From: JBGFRR01 sp041695045
GTDB lineage: Bacteria > Bacteroidota > Ignavibacteria > UBA10030
Reading direction: 5' to 3'
NCBI GenBank assembly: GCA_041695045.1
Contig: JBGFRR010000129.1
Coordinates: forward strand, 1 to 36,944
Length of the DNA: 36,944 bases
Shown: positions 25,642-34,788 of the stretch, piece after piece
Layout: each line of letters opens with the position of its first letter
How positions within the stretch are numbered: the stretch's first letter is position 1
Translations under genes and position numbers: made by a program
Notes under the pieces: model-generated
What the model was told of the DNA's origin: nothing
Database searches by the model: none
What the model saw: the letters and a program-made list of their open reading frames with translations, nothing else

Positions 25642-27568
25642 TATAGAACTCGTCGTTTAAAAGCATCTCAAATTGCAGTTCCATTTTGTCCAACATTTCC
25701 TGCGCGTTGCTGAAGCCGATATCTTTAAATTGAATCATCCCACGTTTGTCGATCACGAATTTGGTCGGAATGCCCTCAACACCGTACCTTCCGATGATTT
25801 TGTCTTTTTCGTCCAGCAGAACAGGGAAGGTGTATTTGTTCTTTTCGATGAATTCCCGTACAGTCTGCACTCGCTCTTCTTCGTTCTTTGCATTTTCCCA
25901 GCTGTTGATGGCAAGGATGGCAACATTCGGATGATCCTTGTATTTGTCGTACACCTTCTGCAGTGTGGGGAATGACGCCACGCACGGGCCGCACCAGGTT
26001 GCCCAGAAATCGAGCACAACAACCTTTCCCTTTAAGTCGGCAAGGGCGATTGCTTTTCCGTCGAGCGATTGCAGCGTGAAGTCAAGCGCAGGTTTGTTGA
26101 CGCGGTCTTTGAGAAGTTTCTCTTTCAATTCTTTCTTTGCGAGGTCGCTAACGGCTTTCAGCGTCTCGTCAAAGCCTTCCTCTGTACCTCTCGCTTTGGT
26201 GTACGCAGCTTTGTAGTGAGCGAGCAGCTTGTCGTTGGATTTTCCTTTCTTGATGGATGTTTCGGCAATCTCTATCGCCTTATCAAATTTTCCATTGGCT
26301 ACATACGACTCGATGACGCGCTCGTTGATGTTAGCATTATTTCCTTTGGTGATATCGTACGCTTCCTGAAATACGGCGAGTGCTTCAGAATTTCTACCCA
26401 GCTTTGCGAGAGCTTGAGCGTAAGTGTCGAGGAGAAGTCCGTGCTGGTATTCTAAGTTACCCTTCCACACCTTTGTGTTCCAGTAGGATGGCTTTCGTGT
26501 GGGGTCGGCGTTTTTCACCATCTCAATCCCTTTCTGTGCCCACGCTACCGCTTCTTCAAGGCGCTCGCCTTTTTCGAGTAACTGAGAAGTGAGAGACCTG
26601 AACGTCATTGGATCCGGATTCGCCATTTGGTTCAGGATGGCGACAGCTTTCTCATACTGCTTTGCCTGCACCCAAGAGCCGGCAAGCTGATTCTGGAAAC
26701 GTTCCAGTTCATCTCCTGTTTTGGGGAAGTCTTTCAGGAATTGTTCGAGCAGTTCTGCGCGTTTCGTCGGATCCTGTTCCCGATAGATTGCATTCTGCTG
26801 CTTGTTATGAGCAAGCCTTCCTTTAGGATCTGCTTTGAGCATCTCTTCGCGAATCTTATCTACTCGCTCCTGCTGGTCTGTTTGCTCAAAGTGTTTCAGG
26901 AACCAGACCGCAACGTTCTGGTCGTTCTTGAATTGATCGTACAGGCGGTCAAGCTCTTGCCTCACTTTTGCTTTCGTTTCGTCGTCTTTCTTCTCTTTTA
27001 ACCAGATGTCCCAGAGTGCCGTGTGGGCACGCCAGTTGTCGGGGTACAGCTCTTTCTCCTGCAGATAGGCCTCCTGTGCCTGCTCCAAGTCTTTCTGATG
27101 CTTAAATGACATATACCCACCATACTGAAGGAGAATCCCACGTGAACGATAAGCGCCTTTGACCGGCTTGCCTTTGCTGTCATGGACAAGGACGTTCCAG
27201 ACATTTTCGCCGTTATCGTCCTTTTGCTCGCCAGATATGAATTGAAGGATCAACAGCTGCGATCTTGGATCTTCAAGCTTGAATGAGCCTTTCCACACAC
27301 TGCCAGCTTGTTTCATCGGAATTTCAATCAGCACCGGGTAACTCAGGTCTCGAGTGACTGGATCGTCATCTCGATAGATCAGAACTTCAGCAGTCAGCTC
27401 TTTTGCATCGCGAATCGTTGCCGCTTTCGCTTTTGGATTGTACGTAATGGTGATTTCATCGCCGACCTGTGGCTTGGATGGCAAAACCGTCGCGACCTTC
27501 TCTTGGGAATTCAAGAACGAAAATGCGGCGGTGGACAGAAGAATTGCGGTTGTGATAAGTCGTTTCAT
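25628..27568 (-). CDS. Exported TlpA-like thioredoxin with TPR-type repeats
   Basis: 646 residues. Signal peptide MKRLITTAILLSTAAFSFLN, then a beta domain (about 25-145). A long helical region (about 150-480) has TPR-like units such as AQEAYLQEKELYPDNWRAHT and ALAKLGRNSEALAVFQEAYD. The C-terminal TlpA/AhpC-type domain (about 500-640) has the redox site ATWCGPC with C526 and C529 and the cis-Pro loop GIPTKFV. Bacteroidota-type TlpA proteins of this layout reduce or exchange disulfides in the periplasm, for example in cytochrome maturation or stress. The partner protein is unknown. It is complete and stands alone. Confidence 0.9.
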   Translation of the reverse strand: MKRLITTAILLSTAAFSFLNSQEKVATVLPSKPQVGDEITITYNPKAKAATIRDAKELTAEVLIYRDDDPVTRDLSYPVLIEIPMKQAGSVWKGSFKLEDPRSQLLILQFISGEQKDDNGENVWNVLVHDSKGKPVKGAYRSRGILLQYGGYMSFKHQKDLEQAQEAYLQEKELYPDNWRAHTALWDIWLKEKKDDETKAKVRQELDRLYDQFKNDQNVAVWFLKHFEQTDQQERVDKIREEMLKADPKGRLAHNKQQNAIYREQDPTKRAELLEQFLKDFPKTGDELERFQNQLAGSWVQAKQYEKAVAILNQMANPDPMTFRSLTSQLLEKGERLEEAVAWAQKGIEMVKNADPTRKPSYWNTKVWKGNLEYQHGLLLDTYAQALAKLGRNSEALAVFQEAYDITKGNNANINERVIESYVANGKFDKAIEIAETSIKKGKSNDKLLAHYKAAYTKARGTEEGFDETLKAVSDLAKKELKEKLLKDRVNKPALDFTLQSLDGKAIALADLKGKVVVLDFWATWCGPCVASFPTLQKVYDKYKDHPNVAILAINSWENAKNEEERVQTVREFIEKNKYTFPVLLDEKDKIIGRYGVEGIPTKFVIDKRGMIQFKDIGFSNAQEMLDKMELQFEMLLNDEFYISVK

Positions 27569-27911
27569 AACTCACTCCTCCTTTCTCATCATGACCACAG
27601 CATATTGAGAATGAGATGTTAACCTACCGTTCGCAGATGAATAGCGCTAACAATGTAGCTATTTCTCGATTTGTTGTCAAACGCCGCTTGTCGGGAGCCC
27701 CTGCCGCTGACCCGCAGGAAGTCGATCGGGTGCGGACGGGTTTGGCCTCAAGTCCAACGCTCAGCGGGTTCGGAGGGACTGCCTCAATCGACCACCGATA
27801 CTGGGACGAGAGCTTAAGCGGCACACTGTGTCTCACTTCTTCTCTTCATGTTTTCTGGGAAAACGGGTAAACTCGTGATAGAAAAGAGAAAAAATTTGTA
27901 CATTCCTTCCG
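27569..27911. other. Intergenic region between divergent genes
   Basis: 343 bases that should hold the promoters of the TlpA-like gene (leftward) and of the TonB-receptor remnant (rightward). I see no convincing consensus promoter, hairpin or reading frame. The small frames in it lack codon structure or homology I recognise. Confidence 0.5.
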
Positions 27912-28847
27912 ATGAAACTGCACCAATTCCTTCTCATGCTGGTGGTCTTGTTCACCACGAATGGCGGATTGGCTGAGGAACCGCGCGGCCAGATTGCCGG
28001 CAAAGTCGTCGACGCGGCCACGTAACAGCCATTGGTTGGCGTCAACATCGTTGTAGTGGAGGAACCTTCCATCGGCGCGGCAACCGACGCCTCCGGAAAC
28101 TTCCGCATCGGCAACATTGCTGTGGGAAAGTACAGCCTTCGTGCATCGATAATCGGTTACACGCCGGCCGTTGTAACGAACGTGATCGTCTCAACGGGGC
28201 GCACGACACTGATTCGTATCCAACTCGCTGAAGCGCCTGTGCAGCTCGAGGGCGTGGAAGTCCGTGCCGACTACTTCAGTAAGGCAGGAGTGATCGGCGC
28301 GGTGAGCACGCACGGACTGAACTCGCGGGAGATACGGCTTTCGCCCGGCGCTGCTGAAGATATGCACCGCGTGATGCAAATCCTTCCGGGCATCGGCAAT
28401 TCCAATGACCAGAACAACGAATTGATCGTTCGGGGCGGAGCGCCCGATGAAAATCTCACCATTCTCGATCACATCGAAATTCCGTCCCCCAATCATTACC
28501 CCAACCAATTCAACCCTTCAACAACCATCGAATTTTCTTTGCCGGAGCGTTCTTTCGTGAAGCTCACGATCCTGAACCTCCTCGGCGAGGAAATCGAAAC
28601 GTTCTTTGGCGGGATTGATGACCAAGTGACTCGATCACGTGGTCGGAAATCCCGTTACTTCCTCACAGGGCTCTTCGTAAAAAAACCTGCTCCTTCCTCT
28701 TCTCCATCTCTGGCAGTCCCGCCGGGAAACGGCGGGACTGTTTTTTTGCGCCCGCAGGGAGCAGTTCTCGTTGAATTCCGACCGGCATTCCCGTATGTTT
28801 GCAGTGCACCAACCAATACACACATTCAAACGGGAGTTTCGTCATGA
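27912..28847 (+). pseudogene. TonB-dependent receptor N-terminus fused to a T9SS sorting-domain piece
   Basis: Begins MKLHQFLLMLVVLFTTNGGL (signal peptide), then GQIAGKVVDAAT, TAA (28023-28025) and QPLVGVNIVV...ATDASGNFRIGNIAVG, a carboxypeptidase-like regulatory domain with a nonsense codon. The plug start follows (MQILPGIGNSNDQNNELIVR, RGGAPDENLTILD). At about 28491-28518 (NHYPNQFNPSTTIEF) the receptor turns into a type A sorting domain (LPERSFVKLTILNLLGEEIE), which itself is cut short. Both partners encode a YPNxFN-like stretch at the join. The beta-barrel is absent, so no receptor function remains. Confidence 0.75.
28714..28747 (+). terminator. Strong rho-independent terminator
   Basis: CAGTCCCGCC (28714-28723) pairs perfectly with GGCGGGACTG (28731-28740) around a 7-nt loop, followed by seven T (28741-28747). 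It ends transcription ahead of the peptidase gene. It lies inside the open frame of the chimeric pseudogene, so it marks where an original gene had already ended. Confidence 0.88.
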
Positions 28848-31210
28848 AAAACGTGGGAATGCTATTTGTGCTCGCACTGATCGCAATCGGTTTTCCTGCA
28901 GCGGCGATCGCTCAAACTAATCAGAATACGCCGAGGGCGACGCGCAGCTGGCTTACCGTCGAAACGATTATGGACGATCCGGCATGGATGGGGAGGTCGC
29001 CAAGCCAGGTGTTCTGGTCGGAAGATGGTCAATGGGTGTACTTCAATTGGCGTCGTGAGGGTGATGCGGGAGATTCGCTCTATGTGGTGAGCGCAAAAGG
29101 AGGAGAGCCGCGGCGCGTCTCACTCGAAGAACGGAGAAACCTGCCGCCCCGCTCCGGCAGCTACACACGCGACCGAAAGCGGAAAGTCTACGTGCGGGAT
29201 GGCGACATCTTCCTGCTCGATATTCCACGCGGCCGGCGCGTGCCGCTTACCCACACTGTTGCTCTTGAAACAAACCCGACCTTCACGCACGATGAAAAGA
29301 AGGTCGTGTTTGAGCGCGAGAACAATCTTTTTCTCCGCCACCTCGAAACCGGTGAGGAACGGCAGATTACCAATGTGCGGAGCGGATCGGCTCCGCGTGA
29401 ACAGCAAAAAACCGAACTCCAGAAGTTCCTCGAACAACAACAATTTGAACTCTTCGAGGTCCTTCGCAAGCGAAAAGGAGAACGCGATGCGCGACGTGCA
29501 TTGCAGGAAGCTCTTCGTGCCAAACTTCCTAAACCGTACTACGTTGGCCAGAAGTCCATCTCTCAGCTTACCCTCTCGCCGGACGAACGCTACGTTACCT
29601 TCGTGCTAACGCAAACGCCGACGGACCCCCGGCGAACCATTGTGCCCAACTATGTTACCGAGAGCGGCTTCACAGAGGATATCAATGCCCGCACGAAGGT
29701 CGGCGAACCGCTCCCCACGCACGAATTCTTCGTGTATGATGTTGAGCTGGATTCGGTGCGGCAGGTGAAGCATGACGATATACCGGGTACTTCTTCAACC
29801 GATTCCGAGAAAGCAAAACCGCGCGCTCGCGGAGTAGCATTTCAGGGACCGTATTGGTCGGACGATGGCACGAAGGCCTTCCTGCAGCTCTACTCGCAGG
29901 ATAACAAAGACCGTTGGCTTGTGATGCTGGATGTTGCCGGCGCACGGTTCGGCGTCGTGCTCGACTATCAGCATGACGAGGCGTGGATTGGCGGACCGGG
30001 CATTCGCTCATTCGATGCCGAGGGAAACGTTGGCTGGATGCCGGATTCGCGGTTCATCTGGTTCCAATCCGAAGCGGACGGATATTCACATCTCTATACG
30101 GTCGCGGACGACGGGAAAACAAGAGTCCAATTGACGAAAGGAACGTTTGAGGTGTACGATCCGGTGCTGGCGCGAAACAAGACGCGATGGTATTTCCACT
30201 CGAACGAAGTCCACTTCGGCGAGCGGCATTTCTATTCGATGCCGCTGAACGGCGGCCCTCGCACACGCATCACAAGCATGGAGGGGCGCAGCGACGTTAC
30301 GCTTTCGCCGGATGAGTCACGCGCTGCGATTCTCTATTCCTTTAGCAACAAAATGCCCGAACTCTACATGATGGATAACAAGCCCGGCGCAAAAGGAGTA
30401 CGTATCACGAGTTCTCCCTCTGTAACATTTGTTTCGTACGATTGGCGAGCGCCCGAGGTGTTGCGGTTTCCGGCGCGGGACGGTGCGCAGGTGCCCGCGC
30501 GACTCTACAAACCGGACCGTCCCAACGGTGCTGCGGTCATCTTCGTTCACGGGGCCGGCTACTTGCAGAATGCTCACAAATGGTGGAGCACATACTTCCG
30601 CGAATACATGTTCCACAACCTCCTCGCGGATAAGGGCTACATGGTGCTCGATATCGACTATCGGGCAAGCGCGGGGTTAGGGCGCCATTGGCGCACGGCC
30701 ATCTACCGCTCTATGGGAGGCAAGGACCTCGACGATCACGTCGATGGTGCGAAGTGGCTCGTTGAGCAGCACGGCATCGACCCGAAGCGCATCGGCATCT
30801 ACGGCGGGTCGTACGGTGGGTTCATCACGCTCATGGCGATGTTTACACAGCCGGATGTCTTCGCGGCCGGCGCCGCGTTGCGGCCGGTGACCGATTGGGC
30901 ACACTACAATCAGCGCTACACCTCGAACATTCTGAATATCCCACAAGAGGACACGGTTGCGTACCGCCGAAGCTCACCGATCTATCACGCCGAGGGACTC
31001 AAAGGAGCTCTGCTCATGTGCCACGGGATGGTCGATGTGAATGTGCACTTTCAGGATGTGGTCCGGTTGGCGCAGCGGCTCATTGAGTTGCGAAAAGAAA
31101 ACTGGGAGCTTGCAGTCTATCCGGTTGAAGACCACGGCTTCGTGGAGCCGACAAGCTGGATAGATCAATACAAACGCGTGCTCAAGCTCTTCGAAACTCA
31201 TCTACACTGA
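28844..31210 (+). CDS. S9-family peptidase (prolyl oligopeptidase/DPP IV type), exported
   Basis: 788 residues from the ATG at 28844. Signal peptide MKNVGMLFVLALIAIGFPAA, cleavage near AIAQ. A long N-terminal propeller (about 40-520) has repeated DxxY/WF segments such as QVFWSEDGQWVYFNW and LTLSPDERYVTFVLT. An alpha/beta-hydrolase domain (about 540-788) follows. The catalytic triad is visible as GGSYGG (S656), D731 in VDVNVHFQD and H764 in EDHGF. Such enzymes remove dipeptides or cut short peptides in the periplasm or outside the cell. It is complete and preceded by a terminator, so it is probably a single-gene unit. Confidence 0.93.
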   Translation: MKNVGMLFVLALIAIGFPAAAIAQTNQNTPRATRSWLTVETIMDDPAWMGRSPSQVFWSEDGQWVYFNWRREGDAGDSLYVVSAKGGEPRRVSLEERRNLPPRSGSYTRDRKRKVYVRDGDIFLLDIPRGRRVPLTHTVALETNPTFTHDEKKVVFERENNLFLRHLETGEERQITNVRSGSAPREQQKTELQKFLEQQQFELFEVLRKRKGERDARRALQEALRAKLPKPYYVGQKSISQLTLSPDERYVTFVLTQTPTDPRRTIVPNYVTESGFTEDINARTKVGEPLPTHEFFVYDVELDSVRQVKHDDIPGTSSTDSEKAKPRARGVAFQGPYWSDDGTKAFLQLYSQDNKDRWLVMLDVAGARFGVVLDYQHDEAWIGGPGIRSFDAEGNVGWMPDSRFIWFQSEADGYSHLYTVADDGKTRVQLTKGTFEVYDPVLARNKTRWYFHSNEVHFGERHFYSMPLNGGPRTRITSMEGRSDVTLSPDESRAAILYSFSNKMPELYMMDNKPGAKGVRITSSPSVTFVSYDWRAPEVLRFPARDGAQVPARLYKPDRPNGAAVIFVHGAGYLQNAHKWWSTYFREYMFHNLLADKGYMVLDIDYRASAGLGRHWRTAIYRSMGGKDLDDHVDGAKWLVEQHGIDPKRIGIYGGSYGGFITLMAMFTQPDVFAAGAALRPVTDWAHYNQRYTSNILNIPQEDTVAYRRSSPIYHAEGLKGALLMCHGMVDVNVHFQDVVRLAQRLIELRKENWELAVYPVEDHGFVEPTSWIDQYKRVLKLFETHLH

Positions 31211-31321
31211 GGATTGCTATATAGAGATTTTTTTTCGCGTGTTGTATGCTCTTACAATGAGGCGTCAATCCTGCCCGATGAAAAGTTGCTTCTTCACGGC
31301 TATCTCGTATATTCTTAGTGT

Positions 31322-32821
31322 ATGATCGGTCTTGAGTTCATTCTCCTGATTACCGCAGGACTCATTCTTCTGAGTCTGGCAATCGCGAAGGCCTCGGACA
31401 ACCTCGGCGTGCCGGCACTGCTGTTGTTCCTCGGCGTGGGGATGCTTGCCGGTTCGGAAGGGCCGGGCGGGATTGAGTTTAACGACCCCGAGCTTGCCGG
31501 TTCAGTAGGCATTATCGCGCTCATCTTTATCCTCTTCAGCGGCGGGTTAGACACGAATTGGTCGTACGTTCGACCGACGGCGTGGAAGGCGTTGAGTCTC
31601 TCGACGCTGGGTGTTCTTCTCACCGCAATCCTCGTCAGCATCTTCGCTCATCTCGTGTTGGAGTTTTCGCTCCTGCATGGGATGTTGCTCGGCGCCGTCA
31701 TCTCATCGACGGATGCTGCCGCAGTGTTCTCGGTTCTCCAATCGAAAAACGTGAGCCTGAAGGGAGAGCTGAAACCGCTGCTCGAGCTCGAGTCCGGCAG
31801 CAACGACCCGATGGCGGTTTTTTTGACGCTCGGCTTCATTGAGATGATCGCCGTGCCCGAGACGAGTGGGTGGCGGCTCGTGGTGCTGTTTGTGTATCAG
31901 ATGGGGCTGGGGGCCGTGTTGGGCTATGCGCTTGGCAAGCTGATGGTGATTGCGTTGAACCGCGTCAACTTTTCGTACGATGGATTCTACCCTGTCTTCT
32001 CTCTCGCCTTTGCGTCCCTTATCTTCGCGGTGACAGCGGTCGCCGGTGGGAGCGGATTTCTCGCTGTCTACCTGGCAGGCATCATTGTGGGCAACAGTGA
32101 GATTGTGCACAAGAGGAGCTTGTTCCGGTTCTTTGACGGACTGGCGTGGCTCAGCCAGATCGGTATGTTTCTTACGTTAGGGCTTCTTGTGTTCCCGTCG
32201 CAGCTTGCGTATGTTGTGGGCGGCGGGTTGCTGATGTCGGCGTTTCTGATGTTCGTTGCGCGTCCGGTCAGTGTGTTTCTGACGCTCGCGCCGACCAAAC
32301 TGAGCCAACGCGAGAAGACCTTCATCTCATGGGTAGGCCTGCGCGGTGCGGTGCCGATCATTCTGGCAACGTTTCCACTGTTAGCGGGAATTCCTGAAGC
32401 CGAGGCGCTGTTCAATCTTGTGTTCTTCATCGTCTTAACGTCGGCGTTGCTTCAGGGGTGGTCGATTCCCGCTGCAGCCAAGCTGCTGCATGTCGACGCG
32501 CCGTTCAAGCGGAAGCGGCAGTATCCCATTGAGTTCTCGCCCACCGACGGTGTGCATGCAGACCTTGTGGATTTGATCGTTCCCTACAATGCTGCTATAG
32601 CCGGCAAAGCCATCGTTGACCTCAAGATGCCGCCGGATAGTGTTATTGTGCTGGTCAATCGGAATGAGGAATTCATCGTGCCGAGCGGTGGAACGGTGCT
32701 CGAACCCGGCGACACCGTGCTTGTTCTTGTTCACAAAGACAACCTGCCGAAAGTTCGCGCCATCTTCTCACAGGTAAAAGATCGTACGCCCCGTGAAGCG
32801 GGGTCAACACCGTCCTCCTAA
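31322..32821 (+). CDS. nhaP2: Potassium/proton antiporter (NhaP2/CvrA type, CPA1)
   Basis: 499 residues with about 12 membrane helices across residues 5-400. Conserved CPA features include LFSGGLDTNW, GAVISSTDAAAVFSVL and ELESGSNDPMAVFLTLGF, which carry the ion-site acidic residues, and VGLRGAVPIILATFPLL. A cytoplasmic TrkA-C/RCK_C domain (about 410-485, LVDLIVPYNAAIAGKAIVDL...VLEPGDTVLVLV) is typical of NhaP2-like proteins, which export K+ in exchange for protons. It starts at ATG 31322 and is followed after 15 bases by the propeller gene, possibly one operon. Confidence 0.92.
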   Translation: MIGLEFILLITAGLILLSLAIAKASDNLGVPALLLFLGVGMLAGSEGPGGIEFNDPELAGSVGIIALIFILFSGGLDTNWSYVRPTAWKALSLSTLGVLLTAILVSIFAHLVLEFSLLHGMLLGAVISSTDAAAVFSVLQSKNVSLKGELKPLLELESGSNDPMAVFLTLGFIEMIAVPETSGWRLVVLFVYQMGLGAVLGYALGKLMVIALNRVNFSYDGFYPVFSLAFASLIFAVTAVAGGSGFLAVYLAGIIVGNSEIVHKRSLFRFFDGLAWLSQIGMFLTLGLLVFPSQLAYVVGGGLLMSAFLMFVARPVSVFLTLAPTKLSQREKTFISWVGLRGAVPIILATFPLLAGIPEAEALFNLVFFIVLTSALLQGWSIPAAAKLLHVDAPFKRKRQYPIEFSPTDGVHADLVDLIVPYNAAIAGKAIVDLKMPPDSVIVLVNRNEEFIVPSGGTVLEPGDTVLVLVHKDNLPKVRAIFSQVKDRTPREAGSTPSS

Positions 32822-32836
32822 AGAAAGGGATAGCTC

Positions 32837-33871
32837 ATGAATGCCTTCATCCTCGCGATGATGCTCGTCGCGTTCGCAATGCCACTGCGTGGCCAGCAAG
32901 GGACGCTGATCGTCCTCAACAAATCCGACCACACCGCGTCGCTCGTCGATGCAACAACCAGACAGGTGGTCGCAACGGTACCGACGGGCCACGGCCCGCA
33001 TGAGGTTGTTGTTTCGCCGGACGGAAAGATTGCCGTGGTGGCGGATTACGGCACGAGCCAGCAGCAGGGCAACACGCTGACGGTGATCGACCTCGTGGGC
33101 AAGGCGAAGCTCAAGGAGGTTCCGCTTGGAGAATACCGCCGCCCGCACGGCATTGCGTGGCTTAGGGGATCGCTCGTTGCGGTAACGGCAGAAGCGAATA
33201 GGAAACTGCTGGTCGTGCACATTGTTCGCGATTCCATCGTTGCGGCGATCGATACCGACCAAAACGTCTCACACATGGTTGTGCTGACACAGGATGGGTC
33301 GAAGGCCTTCGTGGCAAATATCGGCTCGGGAAGCGTGACCGTGATCGACGTGAAGGAGAACAAACGCATTGCCAACATTCCCACAGGTGCAGGAGCGGAA
33401 GGAATCGATATCTCGCCCGACGGGAAGGAAGTGTGGATTACAAATCGGTCGGCCAATACGGTGTCGATTCTCGATGTGGCGACATTACAAGTCGTTGCGA
33501 CGTTGGAATCGAAGGCCTTTCCGATCCGTGCCAAGTTCACGCCGGACGGTAACCACGTCCTCGTGTCGAACGCCCAGTCGGGCGATGTGGCGGTGTTCGA
33601 TGCGAAGGCGAGGAAGGAAGTTCGCCGGATCAAGATGGAATTCAGCCCGGTGATCGACGCCGACCGGCGGCTTTTTGGGACGCGGTTCGGGACGAGTCCT
33701 GTGCCGGTGGGTATTCTCGTCGACCCGTACGGTACGTTCGCCTACGTTGCCAACACACAGGCGGATGTTGTCACCGTCATCGACCTGGCAGCGTGGACAA
33801 TCGTTAACCGCATTGTTGCTGGCAAGGAGCCGGATGGGTTGGGGTTTACGAAGGTGGTTCTGAGGGATTAG
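32837..33871 (+). CDS. Exported YVTN-family beta-propeller protein
   Basis: 344 residues with signal peptide MNAFILAMMLVAFAMPLRG and seven propeller blades. These are recognisable by repeated D-x-T/A-x-x-V-A-T-V/I-P-T-G and V-S-P-D-G-K motifs, for example VATVPTGHGPHEVVVSPDG, RIANIPTGAGAEGIDISPDG and VATLESKAFPIRAKFTPDGN. YVTN propellers bind partners or substrates outside the cytoplasm; the partner is unknown. Its 3' end (AGKEPDGLGFTKVV) is repeated downstream at 34555-34596, beyond a toxin-antitoxin pair. The current C-terminus (LRD) is therefore probably a rebuilt one. Confidence 0.88.
   Translation: MNAFILAMMLVAFAMPLRGQQGTLIVLNKSDHTASLVDATTRQVVATVPTGHGPHEVVVSPDGKIAVVADYGTSQQQGNTLTVIDLVGKAKLKEVPLGEYRRPHGIAWLRGSLVAVTAEANRKLLVVHIVRDSIVAAIDTDQNVSHMVVLTQDGSKAFVANIGSGSVTVIDVKENKRIANIPTGAGAEGIDISPDGKEVWITNRSANTVSILDVATLQVVATLESKAFPIRAKFTPDGNHVLVSNAQSGDVAVFDAKARKEVRRIKMEFSPVIDADRRLFGTRFGTSPVPVGILVDPYGTFAYVANTQADVVTVIDLAAWTIVNRIVAGKEPDGLGFTKVVLRD
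33817..33858 (+). repeat. Direct repeat, left copy (3' end of the YVTN gene)
   Basis: 42 bases encoding AGKEPDGLGFTKVV match 34555-34596 at all but one base. A weaker match with third-position changes (CGC-ATT versus CGA-ATC) extends a few codons upstream. The two copies flank the DUF433/DUF5615 pair with an offset of 738 bases. Confidence 0.85.
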
Positions 33872-33958
33872 TGGTTAGAGTTGAAAACAAAACCTGTATC
33901 TCTGCAGCCGATGCAAGATATTGCTTTTCGGTCGCAAGAGTGGTATGTTAGAATTGAC

Positions 33959-34231
33959 ATGGAAGCGGCGACATCGTACAAATATATTGTTCGGAAAGCC
34001 GAGACCGGCGAACCCATCATCCAGGGGACACGCGTGTCTGTGCGCGATATCGTTGAACAGTGGCGCATGGGAACGAGCCCCGAGGAAATACCCACCATCT
34101 ATCCCCACATTACTCTTGCGCAAGTGTTCGAGGCACTTGCGTATTTCCAGGATAATAAGGACGAAATGGAACGCTTCATCGAGAACAATCGGGTACCGGA
34201 GAATCTGAGTGGTACGTCTCTACCTCGATGA
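33959..34231 (+). CDS. DUF433 family antitoxin
   Basis: 90 residues with the DUF433 pattern: KYIVRKAETGEPIIQGTRVS, then VRDIVEQWRMGTSPEEIPTI and YPHITLAQVFEALAYFQDNK. This is a small winged-helix-like DNA-binding fold. DUF433 proteins pair with DUF5615 PIN-like toxins and probably repress their own promoter. ATG at 33959 starts directly at the conserved region; an earlier ATG at 33911 would add an unrelated tail. The stop overlaps the toxin start by 23 bases, indicating coupled translation. The pair sits between two copies of the 3' end of the propeller gene. Confidence 0.88.
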   Translation: MEAATSYKYIVRKAETGEPIIQGTRVSVRDIVEQWRMGTSPEEIPTIYPHITLAQVFEALAYFQDNKDEMERFIENNRVPENLSGTSLPR

Positions 34232-34538
34232 GGATGTGAACGTCCTCCTGGCCTCTCTTCTTCGCGCGCGTAACATTCGGGTTTCTACAACACTGGAACA
34301 CAACATGCTGGGAAAGAGCGACCGTGAGCAGTTGTTCTTTGCGAAAAGCCTCGATGCCGCGATTGTAACACATAACCGGAGCGACTTCGAACGCCTTTTC
34401 CATCAATGTATTGAAAGTGGAGCCAGCTTTTCGGGTATTATTGTTCTCATCCGGAGAGATGTGCGGGAAATGGTGCGCCGTCTTTCGCGATTCTGTCTTT
34501 CTCACGAAAGCATCGAGAACCAACTGTGGTATATCTAA
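34209..34538 (+). CDS. DUF5615 PIN-like toxin
   Basis: 109 residues starting with a GTG. The opening RLYLDEDVNVLLASLLRARN holds the acidic D-E-D cluster of the PIN-like fold. LFFAKSLDAAIVTHNRSDFE carries the second conserved TxNxxDF motif of DUF5615 proteins, which are proposed RNases kept in check by DUF433 partners. All visible active-site residues are intact and the length is normal. It overlaps the antitoxin gene. Confidence 0.85.
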   Translation: MVRLYLDEDVNVLLASLLRARNIRVSTTLEHNMLGKSDREQLFFAKSLDAAIVTHNRSDFERLFHQCIESGASFSGIIVLIRRDVREMVRRLSRFCLSHESIENQLWYI

Positions 34539-34554
34539 GAGTTGATCGAATCGA

Positions 34555-34596
34555 TGCTGGCAAGGAGCCGGATGGGTTAGGGTTTACGAAGGTGGT
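34555..34596 (+). repeat. Direct repeat, right copy (displaced YVTN gene end)
   Basis: Near-identical to 33817-33858. Read in the propeller frame it encodes AGKEPDGLGFTKVVVQ and then a stop (TAA at 34604-34606). It is probably the original end of the YVTN gene, separated from it by the inserted toxin-antitoxin pair. Confidence 0.85.
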
Positions 34597-34608
34597 GGTT
34601 CAATAACA

Positions 34609-34638
34609 CACGAGGCGATTCGTTCGAATCGCCTCGTG
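34609..34638. terminator. Perfect 12-bp hairpin, possible bidirectional terminator
   Basis: CACGAGGCGATT (34609-34620) and AATCGCCTCGTG (34627-34638) form a 12-bp perfect stem with the loop CGTTCG. It follows the displaced propeller stop by a few bases, as expected for the gene's original terminator. No T run follows, so the efficiency is unclear. Confidence 0.55.
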
Positions 34639-34662
34639 CATTCCGTGATCACGATCGCCGCC

Positions 34663-34788
34663 TTACTTCTTCTCCATCTTTGCCATCGCGACGCTTTTGA
34701 CCATCAAGCCGTTCACGTCCCCTTTTGCGCGCACGGAACTTTTCGCGTCAACAGTATGGCCGATGTGGTTCATCAGCAGATGGTTAGA
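34663..34788 (-). pseudogene. C-terminal remnant of an unrecognised protein
   Basis: A minus-strand frame reads NHLLMNHIGHTVDAKSSVRA, then KGDVNGLMVKSVAMAKMEKK and a stop at 34663. The sequence has natural protein character but no start, and its upstream end has the remains of FADGKFFGSALL in another frame. I do not recognise the family. Between it and 34880 no other gene is seen. Confidence 0.4.

Noticed and set aside
27616..27870. Small open frames between the TlpA-like gene and the TonB remnant
   Set aside because: No ribosome site, homology or codon pattern; treated as intergenic.
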